Shown here one piece after another: positions 1 through 10,678 of a stretch of 64,000 bases of DNA. Source of the stretch: Flammulina velutipes (taxonomy: Eukaryota > Basidiomycota > Agaricomycetes > Agaricales > Physalacriaceae). The notes under the pieces are model-generated. The model made no database searches. It worked only from the letters and a program-made list of their open reading frames with translations, and was not told the origin of the DNA. A program made the translations under genes and the position numbers. The stretch covers positions 124,001-188,000 of the forward strand of contig CM022369.1 of assembly GCA_011800155.1 (NCBI GenBank). Direction: 5' to 3'. Each line of letters opens with the position of its first letter. Within the stretch, counting starts at the first letter, position 1.

Positions 1-1561
1 TTTCAGTTCAGCCACCACTAGCAGAATATCGAACATACAATTTGATCTGTTCGCTCTTCCCCATCATGATTCTCATACGAAGCATCGGCTGAACAGTTGT
101 CGTCAATGTAGAATCGTCAGCCAGTGCGCCCCCATCACGCGTCAAGTACAGCTTTTCATCCCTTTCGAGGTTCTCCGTCCATTTTTTGAGCCATATCTCA
201 AGCAGCTGGGTCACAGTCAGACGAAGCCTTTCAGACTTGAGAATCTTCACGAAGGCAGCATAAGAGAGTGTGAAATAAAGCAGTTGTAATAGCACTAAGC
301 ATCGGTTGGCAAGAATAAGAGTGATTTTCACGTGTTGATCACGGGAGTAATAATATCTCTCTCATCAACCAAGACTTAGACCCGTACCGAAGCTAGCAAA
401 ACTTCGGAAAGCATTTTGCTCGACGTAGCTAGCGCTCATACCAAGGGCAGGATTGGGCCACTGTTTTTTAAAGGCTCTCAGAAACCTTCAACGACTGGTA
501 GGCGCTCTCCCTGGTGCGTCTATTGCAACCCTCCCATCCTGCTATATGATACTCGACATGCTATTGCCTGGCAGGTGACGAACTTATGCATGAAACGCGT
601 CTTCACCTCACGAAGGTACTCGCACCAGCCTTACACCAACTTGAACTTCTCGAGATTTCCAGCATATCAACACACTTGACAACTCTGCTCATGCGCCGGC
701 ATGGGCAAATACTACGAAAAGCTGGCCCAGGATTTCGGGAACGCGATGTATCACACTTCGGGGGAAAACTAACACGCTGTCGTCACCTGCATCGGTGGCA
801 AAGTGGACGAGGAGATCAACAAATTCGTCGGCTTTAGCGCACTCGTTGCCCCTGTCGCCCTGCGAAGTGGAAGAATCCCAAGGTCAGATTCAGCACGCGC
901 TGCCGCCTGGGCGCTGGTTTGATCGTGCGGCGTGAAACATTCATCCTCAACGCATCCCATTAATGCTCACATATCGCGTTATCGCGTCATCTCTTACATC
1001 GCCGTCATCGGACATGCTCCTCACCCCCGGGTCCGTCTCTCCACCAGTGTCGTCTCCTTTGCTTCCTAATTCTTACAGATTTACTCTACTTGTCGGTCCC
1101 CGAACCGACAACGCCTTTGAGCGCTCTCTTCATTTACGTAGTCGACAGTGTCTGACCTGTTCATCACTACATACTATGGACGAAAGAAATGCCCGACCTC
1201 GAGAAGTACATCCGATAATATAAGCTCTACTTAGCACTTTCAGCTTTCTCAAGCATTCGCAGGCTGCGATTATTGGAGATGCATGTTCCGAATTCGGACA
1301 GAAATGAAAGGAGCCCAAATGGGTTCTCCTGGGGTTCTCTCCTCTTTTGGATATTTCCATGTGAACTGCAAGATCTACCTGTCCAGAGAAAGTTCCAGGT
1401 CGCTGAGGATCTGCTTCCATTAAGCTTGCGATGTTCCCTCCACCTTCTGTGTTCCTTCAAGGTTTCGGCTTACACCAGTACCCCATATTTAAAGTTAGGA
1501 TATATTCTTCCTGTTCTCGATCTTTCTCTCCTACTTTCTCCCTCCTTCAGTATTCTTGATC
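1..1561. other. Region without a supportable gene
   Basis: Several short open frames are present on both strands, including a 107-residue minus-strand frame at 8-331 and a plus-strand frame starting near 701 (GKYYEKLAQDFGNAMY) that stops at about 769 and resumes as a similar-looking coding stretch to about 925. The interrupted frame looks like remnant coding sequence, but I do not recognise a family. No repeats or RNA genes were seen. Confidence 0.3.
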
Positions 1562-3751
1562 ATGTCGGCACATTCCGAAATACCACAGGCCTTGGACAAC
1601 ACGTATGTGCTCGACCTGCTCGTGTATCCGTCTTACTAAATCCATGTCTTGCAGCATGGGCGCCACTCTGGTCGGGGTCATCGTCTCTGCTTGGTGTGGT
1701 ACATCCTTCACGATTGTGATGACTGTTTGACTTGACTTCACAGCCTGTACGGAGGTGAAATACTCATAGATCGGACTACATTCCAATATGAACATCGTTA
1801 ACAGTTTTCTGCGCGCAAGCAGTCTACTATTACCAGAGATATACCGAGGCATGTCGCGTTCCAAAGTACCTGTCCCTGTGTTCTCATCAAGTGATGCATA
1901 CATAGGACGCCTGGTATATCAAACTATTGGTGAGCGGTGAGTAGGAATCACATATTTTGTGGTTGATATGTTTCCAAGGTCGGTTCTGTATGCGCTCTCG
2001 ACGGCATTCATCAAGCACTAATTTCCCATTCTGGTACGTCCTCTTTCTGTTGTGCTTTGATGATACCTGGTGAGGTGATCAGTCTATTACTATGTCGTGT
2101 CCAATTTCCACGACGGGGAAAAACACAACCATATCATCTGGCAAGTATCATTCGTACTACCTTCTCCGTGCTACATTGACGTCCTTCATAGGAGCATCTT
2201 GGTAACTCCTACTGCTATGCTTCTGCGGTGAATCTTTGCTGAATTATAACCCTTTCCATCAATAGGTGGAGGTTTTGTGTAATGTACGTGTTATAGTACC
2301 ATCGCGACATGGCTGCAGCGACAAAGATTTCTACAGGGCGTTGTTGGCTTGCTGGTCCAAATGTACGGGCATATTTCAGATATATGGCTCTCTCTGACTA
2401 AATTTAGGTTTTTAACCAAGCGCGTGTGGATGCGTAAGCGCATCTATGTGTCGACCGATTACAGTAAACTGAAGATAGCTTCCAGTCAGTGGGAAGAATA
2501 TTATCGTGACTGGAGTTGCAGTAAACACTCCAAAGTCCAGTCTCATGCAAATCGATTTTGACGAATCTTATACACAGCTCGCACTCGCACTTGGGACATT
2601 CGGTTTGTTACCCGTACCATCTTTTTCTTATTTCTGAACACCGCATAATTCAGTTTGCTCTATAGGTAAGATGTTCATCAATTCCGTAACCCATTACTAA
2701 CACGATGGTGTAGTTTTTACGGTCCAATCGTTCGCGATTTTCCTGCAGTCTTCGGATCTACTTTCAATCCATTACAGGCTGGCTTTAGACACTTGGGTCG
2801 ATCTGGGTGCTCTTCGTGTAAGAGAATGCACTTATACCAGACTCGTAATCACTTGGACCACTCTTACATCTCCTTAGGGTATCTCCATGTCGGTCAATGT
2901 GGTGGGAGCAGCGACCGATGTCGTCATCGCTGCTGTTCTATGCTATTATTTGAGAAGCTCCCGTACTGGCTTTCGGAGGTATGGCATTCTATCTTGTGCT
3001 ATCCATTGATGCTGAAGGTGTTTTCAGAACAAATAACATGATCGCTCGTTTGGTACTGTGATGTCGCCCATCGATCTTATTCGCGTGTTGACTTTCATCA
3101 TAGGTTACATTCAGTATCAGTACAGGAGCTCTTACGAGCATATGTGCTATTGGTTCATTAATCTCTGTAGGCCGACATTCTCCTCTAGGTGATACCGTTA
3201 ACAAGTCTACAGATTCTTGTCTGGCCCAACACCCTGATCTATGTGGCGTTCTACTTCTGCCTGGGACGATGTGAGTATCTTGTTGTTTCTCAGAAAGAGT
3301 TTCTCAAACGTCACGAAATCGAAGTATACTCGAACTCAGTTTTGGCGACTCTCAATGCCCGCAGAAGTATTCGTGCTATCTGCGAAACGACTGATATCAT
3401 GGGTATGGTCATATCATTGGACACTTTCAACACCAGTGAGCATACAGTCAATAAAACTGTAATACCTCCCTGCCTTTGCCACACCCAGTGACTGATAATT
3501 CCATCCTGCAGGCATGTCATGCCGAAATTACGATGGGAATGGACACCACCGGGGAATTCGTGCAGGAAGATCTTCACGCTAGGGGAGAAGTGAGTGTGAG
3601 TCATTCACGACCCCCCCTCCTCTTCTCGTGCATTTCCTCACACTCATGCTTGATCCAGTTGTCGGTGACAGAGAGGTCAGAGAAAGGGCAGTCACATGAA
3701 GGCTCAATTGAATGTGACGCTGGCTCAATCAGCAAACAATCAGTCGCGTAA
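1562..3751 (+). CDS. DUF6534-type integral membrane protein, about 12 exons
   Basis: This reads as a DUF6534 protein, a basidiomycete-expanded family of multi-helix membrane proteins of unknown function. The start at 1562 (MSAHSEIPQALDNT) leads through a short intron into MGATLVGVIVSAC. Later exons give HQALISHS joined to VYYYVVSNFHDGEK (about 2013-2143), GVVGLLVQM (about 2340), SMSVNVVGAATDVVIAAV (about 2888) and STGALTSICAIGSLIS (about 3115). A splice near 3270 joins LGR to LYSNSVLATLNARRS. These blocks appear in the family order, and most junctions have GT...AG borders; the intron near 2141 has a GC donor. One junction (about 1850-1905) needs a weak donor or carries an in-frame TAG, so the gene could be slightly damaged. 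The 3' end is uncertain between about 3600 and 3751. Function is unknown. Confidence 0.75.
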
Positions 3752-4164
3752 ATATACTAATAATAGTACCTCAGTTCCGTCTTCGCTCAAGACTGGGCAC
3801 CGAACTTCTCTGGCTCGCGTTTGGATGAAGGGTGTCTACCGTATATTGTTACCCAAGTTGGACCATATTCAGTGACATACCTTTTAAGCGCAAAATTTAC
3901 TTCACGCCTTGAAATCTCTCCAACGTAGCGCAATTCCGATGCTCGGGTCAACCAAATGGGCAGACGATGTGTTTGAGCCATTATTGACGGGGCTGAATAG
4001 AATATGGGTTGTGACCACATCAATCCCAATTCGGAAGGACTCTCTCATGCGTCATGTGCAGCGCGCTTATTCATGTCACACTGGATCTCGTTTGTTTATT
4101 CCTTTCTCTGTCTACCACAACCACCACAACGACCGAGGTGAGTTCTGATTTATATCGTTTCGTA

Positions 4165-4274
4165 ATCATTTCTTTTTCCCATTCGACTTCTACCCCAGGC
4201 GCAACCGTAAGATTGCTGCGCGCGTCTGGGTTGGCTGGCGTGGTTTGGCGCGTCTATGGTAAGATTGCTGCCTT
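4165..4274. repeat. Direct repeat, copy 1 (110 bp)
   Basis: This stretch recurs without visible mismatch at 4443-4552, 278 bp away. Similarity continues weakly on both sides, including a GTGAGT-type start about 28 bp upstream and GCTTAGTCT downstream. It is a local tandem duplication in the leader of the downstream dioxygenase gene. It contains a polypyrimidine tract ending in CCAG, so it may carry a splice acceptor. Confidence 0.9.
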
Positions 4275-4442
4275 AGGACGACCAGACTGCGCTTAGTCTC
4301 CCTTTCTATTATTTCTTCTATACCATTCTCATCTATTTCTTTGATCATTTATCCAATATACTGACTTCCTTCACAGCCATCATATCCTGCCTTTCTATCA
4401 CGATGGCCGCGGTGAGTCCTGTTTGATTCATATCTTTTCATG

Positions 4443-4552
4443 ATCATTTCTTTTTCCCATTCGACTTCTACCCCAGGCGCAACCGTAAGATTGCTGCGCG
4501 CGTCTGGGTTGGCTGGCGTGGTTTGGCGCGTCTATGGTAAGATTGCTGCCTT
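4443..4552. repeat. Direct repeat, copy 2 (110 bp)
   Basis: This is the second copy of the 110-bp unit at 4165-4274. It follows a possible ATGGCCGCG start exon (4403) with a GTGAGT donor, so the duplicated unit may represent a duplicated 5' intron/exon of the dioxygenase locus. Confidence 0.9.
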
Positions 4553-4586
4553 GGGATGGTTAGGCCGCGCTTAGTCTTCCTTTTCT

Positions 4587-6009
4587 TTGAATTCTCTACT
4601 CTCTCAGCATCTGGTTATTTGCCAAAGTCACTTACTTCCCTCCCAGTCATCATCAACTAAACGCTTGCGCAAATTTTCCATATCTCGTCGTTGCCCAAAA
4701 CGTTCTCGCCAGGCATCCAATATTGACTCTGACTCCGAATCCGAATCCGACCATGATGTTTCGGGTGGCGCTATCGACGACATTACATACACGATGCAAG
4801 ATGTCCTTGATTTCTACGACCAAGCCCCCAGCCCAGACGAAGAGGTTATTGCACCACGGGCCAAGTACGCCCTTCCTACTGTTATTTTCGTCGAACCTGA
4901 TCATTTCTTAGGCGCACCCTCAATGACAACGACCTTACCCGCAATCTGGAAAGGGAGGCTAAACGTATGGTTCACACAGCTCGACTTCCCGAAAATACAG
5001 GTAGGTATTGCCTATGCATAGGCGCGCTTCTAACATCCTCCTAGTCCTTTGTACAGGATTCAGCTTTGTCAAGGCGACAGAGGGAAATGATAACCAGCGA
5101 CGACTTCATCTATCCCAAAAGAACGCGCCGAAGCAAGTTACATGCTGGGACGACACCAAGCCACGTCGTATTATTTCGGAGGACAGTGTGGAGATTCTTT
5201 TCCATTTTCCATTTTTTGTGAAGAGAACTGGCACGGTATGTGTCTTCATTCCCTTGTTGCATGTATTAATGCTTGCCTAGGAACTCTTAACCAACAGTTT
5301 GATTGCCTTCGGAAAAACGCAGAAACTTTCTATTGGCGGCGGAGCTGATGGGAAGGGCCGCAACAAGGCAGACGCCTACCGCCAGGAAGCGGGCAGCCTG
5401 TCTGGCTGCTGCATCCTCGCACGTTTATGGCATGGTATAGGACATTCGGTAAGTGCTTTCAACTCACTCTGTGTTGGTCTATTCTCACTGTTCTGAATAT
5501 AGAAGAGTCAATCAACAATATCGACCAGCTTCCTTGGAACAGGGACACGTTTCAACAGTTCGATGGTCCTTCTCAACGAATTGCGCTTTCTATCTGTGCG
5601 GGTCAATGCCACTCTACGTGGTATAGATCCCATCCAGTTTCAATCGCTGAAGACACTTGCTGAGCGAGCCGCAAACAAATATCCCCACATTAAGGCCCTC
5701 GCCGTCATTGATCCTCTTGTTATGGAAGGCCGCGCAATTCAATACAACCGCACGACACCGAAACATGCTGATCGTTTGGACCCGCCTCGTAGCTGGGCAT
5801 TCATTGTGGTCCTTGGCAAAGTACGAAAGGGTACTCTTTTTGTACCGCGTTTGAATCTTCGGGTAAGATATATAGCTGGGGATGCAGTTGCATTAAGGGG
5901 ACGTCTTTTACAACATGAGGTGGAACTCTGGGAGGGAGAGCAGCGAATATCCATTGCTCACTTTACACATACTGCACTTTGGCATGAATTTGGTATGGAG
6001 TGCCCATGA
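4587..6009 (+). CDS. TET/JBP-like 2-oxoglutarate Fe(II) dioxygenase
   Basis: The last exon (about 5503-6009) carries the signature of the fungal TET/JBP family, whose characterised members oxidise 5-methylcytosine or thymine in DNA. An HxD iron-binding pair sits in KHADRLDPPRSW (His codon near 5764, Asp near 5770). The distal iron His follows in GRLLQHEVELW, and the 2-oxoglutarate-binding Arg lies in EQRISIAHFTHTALW. GDAVALRGR matches the family's core strand. Upstream exons, joined by GT-AG introns near 4999-5043, 5235-5280 and 5435-5502, encode an acidic, low-complexity N-terminus and a helical part (RKRAACLAAASSHVYGM). The true start is unclear; 4587 is the first Met of the first long exon, but a short exon at 4403 is possible. 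In other basidiomycetes these genes are expanded and linked to KDZ transposons. No KDZ transposase was recognised here. Confidence 0.8.
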
Positions 6010-6509
6010 ATTAGAGTACTGGGTTAATTTAATTGCTGAATTTCAACGAAACGTCATCCGATGTCAAGGCTAGAGGAATAGAAGAATGACCATCACGCGG
6101 AATGCTTGCCTTGAGTTTGATAGACACAGAGGACAATGGTTGCCCAGCGGGAGCCTCGAGCGAATTACTATTAGTCTTAAGTATAATATTGCACATCGCC
6201 AGGGTCATGTGATGATATTCACTTCAATCATATCTATCTTATTTCTCGCCTTCACCGTCCATGGAGAGAAATCACGACATAGGCCCAACGGAAGACGCTA
6301 GAATCAATCTCGACGAACTCATTGGTAATACAGCGGATTACACAGGACACTGGCGCTGCAGCCGACGATGGTGCTCGAGCCACCGATTCCTGAACCTTTC
6401 ACCGCCCATGGCATTCAGAATACAGCTGCAGTCTAGAAGAACACCGTGCATGTCCTTGCGTCGAACATTTTTTTCTCTCTATTGGTTGGAAAAAACTCAT
6501 CCATAGTAG

Positions 6510-8070
6510 CCAACATGTAACACGAGCATGTGGGGTCAGAATATGCGTTGGCGGAAACACTCAAGAAATGGCCGAAGTTCTGTCAGACGGGCGAATGCGC
6601 CCAAAGGATGTAGAACATCTAATCCCGTACGTTCGACGCGACACAATGCGCAATGTGCTTGCATTGTTCCCCGACGCAAACATCTCTGTCTTTTCGTGCT
6701 TACGAATGGTGTCTCCAACCTCGTCATCATTCTTCTACTAGGTGCGTTCACCCATCTGAGCTTGTACTGCATCCCATCTCTTCCCTTGAAGTTGAAGTTC
6801 CCAAGGAATACTGTTCTTCCAAACCAACCCGTTATTACTCATCCTGGGCCACTATCTCATCGGGTTGCAAACAGACAACAAATATCTATATATCCGTCCT
6901 TATCATCATGGTTCGGATTACGCTCCTCAGAACTAGGTGGACAAATTTGGCGCCCTCGTCTCTGGATCGACAGCACTCGCGATATCCTGATAGGGTCCAA
7001 TCTTGCCATTACAGTTATGGGAAACTGGCTTCGTCGACACCTACTGTGAAAAACTGGCTTTCCTCGCTGTCGAACGCTCTCCGACGGACAACTGCTACCA
7101 ATAGTTTGGAATTGAAGAATTTTGTGACCCGCAGGATATGTTTCGCGACTTTCTTACCCACAAAGCCTCATAAAACTTGGCGGATCAGTCCATCGATTCT
7201 ACGGGTTACGCACAGGGAGGAGGCAGGGAGATGTTAAGGTTTGAGACGAACACGGCGTCTTGTGGTGGGCCTCCAGGCGTCAATAATTCCTTTGGTGGGA
7301 TGCAGCTGGTGTATTCAAATTTCTCGGGCGCTATGGGTGGGCAGAATGGTCATCACCTTGTAAGTCACTTCGCGTACATTTTTATCCTGTTGCTCACTTT
7401 GCTTTTCTCGTATTCGTTCACGTGTAGGTTTCACGCCTCGGCGCCAAACTCGAGCTGATTGATCCTAGCGCCTCCTATTAATCTATCGCTTCTCACCAAT
7501 GGACTGTTGGCCCCATCTATTCGACTGACCGACCCATGGCGGAGGCATTTGGCTCGTCGGACGCTTCACAGATACTGGATCTGAACGCAAATGATACCAA
7601 CGAATTCACACCGGCTTACGCGATCTATGCAAACAATTCTCCTGTTCGAGTGGCGCTGGTGGAAGTATGTGTACTGTATCCATTGCAGTTAGCGGTGATT
7701 ATACGACACAATAGAGCGTCCAGTAGGTCATTTAACATTTTGGACTTCGCTTCTGGCTGATCGCCGTACTTTGCGGTGGACCCCGTTTCGCAAAAGGGCA
7801 ACTTTCGTTTCGCTGGGCCGAGCTGGCGACCCCTTCGAGAGTGACGGGCGTCTCGGGGACGAGGACATGCTGACTGCGATGTACGACCAGGCCAACAACG
7901 TCTGTTTCATCACAGTGCCGGCATTAGGGTTCGCGTTGGCGTTTGTGAAGAGGGATGCGCGCGCGGAAGGAGACGGCGCACCTTTGACGATATTTGAGAC
8001 CACAGATGTGCGGACGAGGCGGGTGAATACTACGACAGTTGATCAAGTGGTACTGACGCGTGACGACTAG
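6510..8070 (+). pseudogene. GH79-family glycosidase (beta-glucuronidase/heparanase-like) pseudogene
   Basis: Fragments match the order of fungal GH79 enzymes, secreted glycosidases acting on glucuronides. They are VGGNTQEM (about 6555), KLAFLAVERSPTDNCY (about 7055-7100), FETNTASCGGPPGVNNSFGG (about 7240), QMVYSNFSGAM-type sequence (about 7310), WTVGPIY (about 7505) and the C-terminal beta domain ANDTNEFTPAYAIYANNSPV with DQANNVC (about 7885). The line PTDNCYQ-stop-FGIEEFCDPQDMF shows an in-frame TAG at 7102-7104, and a TAA follows at 7171-7173 in the same frame. The N-terminal third is frameshifted and partly unrecognisable. Family members are about 500 residues with a signal peptide; none is visible. 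The clean beta-domain frame at 7771-8070 suggests fairly recent decay. Confidence 0.8.
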
Positions 8071-8276
8071 TAATGATCATGGCGGGTGGTATGAGGAAAT
8101 GATGAGCGGTATGATGTAGTGATTGGTCTAATATTGATTTTTACTCAATTACTACCTACGTATAATTTTACTATCATTCTTTTCAAAAACATTTATCCAA
8201 TGTATGCATGTATCACTTTCTATTACTGAGGACAGCCACTGTGGCGTAATTGAAAATATTGTCCATGAATTAGAGC

Positions 8277-10678
8277 TTAGAGGCGTCGAGGTAGTATTGG
8301 AGCGCGTTTGAAGACATGAGAAAAGCACGATATGTAATGATAAGCAAGTCTATGCTCAATGACCTCCAGCTCAACATCAGTCACTGACTTTGTTGGCACC
8401 AGCTTCAGCCCTGCCTCATCCGTATTCGGTGATGTGTTCTTCCACCCTCGCATGATACAGAATAGTGCCCAACATGCTTCTTGCCGCTCCTTAGAGTCCT
8501 TCGATGCAAAACCCTTTTGACCTTCCACGTTTCCCTCTGGAATAACTCTGCCATTGAAATGAGGCATGAAGCTTAGTATCTTCACCCGACGTTCCTCTAC
8601 ACCTGCAGCATCCAGTTCGTCGAAATCCCCGATCTCCCGATCTTCATCGTCTAGGTTAGCATCAAAGCCTTTTGGCTTATACGTGTAGAGTCGTGCATCT
8701 AGAGAGACGAGCTCGTGGCGAAAGCAAATCTCGTTGATCTCCCAGAGGATTTCACGACAGATCTGCTGAGTGGGATGTACAAACGGCTGAAGAGTAACAC
8801 CGCGCCATTGAACGACGAGGTCGTCCAGCTTGTGAAAGTCAATGTATGTCTGTGGAGATACCATGAGAAGTGGTCGCTGTAAAGAATCGAATTGCTGACA
8901 TTCATCTTGGTATCTATTCCTTCCATCAACATCATCTGCAGGTCCAATCGACTCCTCGCTGATTTTGTGTCCTGCCGCGAGCCATGCAGTTCCATGCCAA
9001 TGAGTTTGCGCCAATCATTTTGCGAGAGAGCATTGACGTTCCATAAGGCGATGCGGTAGAAGAGGACATATCGAAGTTTGAGGTAAGTGGTAAAGTACGC
9101 AGCACGAGACTTCTCGTTGGCGTGTCCAGCGATGATATTGGGGTCGGGGAGGACGTAACCCCGATTGACACCAGGACGACCGCGTTGAGAATGGTCGAAA
9201 GTTTGTCCAACAAGACTGCTGGCCTGCACCCATGTGTCCAGCGAGCTAGGTAGAAGAGGAGACGGTGTATCCAGGAATTTGTTGCGTTCGGATGCTCGTG
9301 TCGGAGCCTTGCCTGGCGGGTACGGTCTTTTGTCTGCGTGATGGTTAGAAAAATTAGCACACGACAAGTAGGGAAACTTTACACGGGTGAGTGCGGTGAA
9401 TTTCAGAACGAGCCATCCTAGAAGGCCCAGGAGCACTCTGCGTGTACGACGTGTTAGCGACTGAAGGTGGTTGGACAGGTCCATAGTCAATGACAGGTTC
9501 TTCGTCATCTCCGTATAGTGTGCATTTGGGGAACGCCAAGCCCCACACGTACGTGCCCATCGCACGATATCGCTCCACATTTCCCGCCTTGCCAGTGAAG
9601 ATGACAGGATAAGGGGACGAGCCCTTGAGGATCACAGGCAATCCGAAGTCTCTCATGGGAAGCTGGTCGGCAGGAATTCCATCGTACCATTTCCCGACAT
9701 GTACACCAATATCTGCTCCAAGTGGGCGCAGGAGCCAGACTGGGATACCACACTGTGCAGATGTCAACTATTATCTGGAAAAACAAATTGAAGTAGACAT
9801 ACTCGGAACAGCTGCTCAGCAACGTCAAGCTGATCTGTCAGAGAACCAACCACATTCAGAAGAGGAGCCCTCTTATCTCGTCCTGCGGAGGCCTGGCGAA
9901 TATCGACTAGCCAAACGACTCGAGCGTCCAATTCCAACAAGGTACGCTGTGCCAGACGCCATGCCATCACGGACTCCTCGTAAGTCGCAGGCAATGCAAG
10001 ACGGCCAAGGAGGTATTTGACGCGAGCAGTGTAGGATAGCACTTTCCCGTCTTTGCACAGGGCCTCCCCATTTGTCTCCTGGCTGGCAGCTTGGATTCGT
10101 CGCCTGATTGCAAGATATTCCCCTTTCAACAGATCACGGTATGGGGTATGAATATGCCCTAGAAGTTGTCCAGGATCCGAGGGGTCAACGGTGTCGAAGT
10201 GAGCGCGTTCTGGTTTAAACCAGAATATGATCTCGCGATCGGCGAATTTGGACGGATGGCGCAAAACAGCCAGATGGGGGATGCGTTTGTCGTACGGCTG
10301 TGGAAAGAGCAAGGGATCGTCGTAGCCGTAATGAAGGTCTTGAAGGAGGAGGACCTCACGCGTGCCATAGAGGACAGGAGTGAAAGTCTTCATATTTGGG
10401 GAAGTCATGAAGACGCCAAGTTCAGGATATCGCCGACCAACCAGGCCCTCAAATGATTGCACTGAAATGCATTAAAAGTGTCTGTATGAGAATAATGCAA
10501 GTTGGCACCTACTAGTGGCGAAAGAGGACGGAGACGATTTCTGGCAACGCCACAAATACACGTGTTTGAGTAGGGCAAGCAGATCACCGGAGACAGTAAA
10601 GGTGCAGATAGTCGGGGGAAGGTGAAAAGGTCGGCGTCTAGGCTCGTTGGGCGGATAGGTGGGAAGGTGATAAGACTC
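8277..10678 (-). CDS. Hypothetical multi-exon protein, conserved-looking, function unknown
   Basis: A long minus-strand coding region runs from about 10678 down to a stop at 8277. A first exon (YHLPTYPPNEPRRR, then SGDLLALLKHVYLWRCQ) is joined by a short intron (about 10463-10518) to MQSFEGLVGRRYPELGVFMT. Large exons follow, with GIPVWLLRPLGADIGVHVGK (about 9755) and GLPVILKGSSPYPVIFTGKA (about 9640). The C-terminal exon contains ICREILWEINEICFRHELVS and ends in RAPILPRRL. Apart from one unclear junction near 8900-8990 the frames are clean. I associate this architecture with anonymous agaricomycete proteins often found near repeats, but I cannot assign a domain. The 5' end is cut at about 10678, exactly where the duplicated tract begins, so the start codon is missing or lies in replaced DNA. 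A homologous scrap of the same 5' exon lies in front of tract copy B at about 15605-15646. Confidence 0.6.

Noticed and set aside
7771..8070. A separate 99-residue gene
   Set aside because: It matches the C-terminal beta domain of the GH79 pseudogene and is its last exon, not an independent gene.
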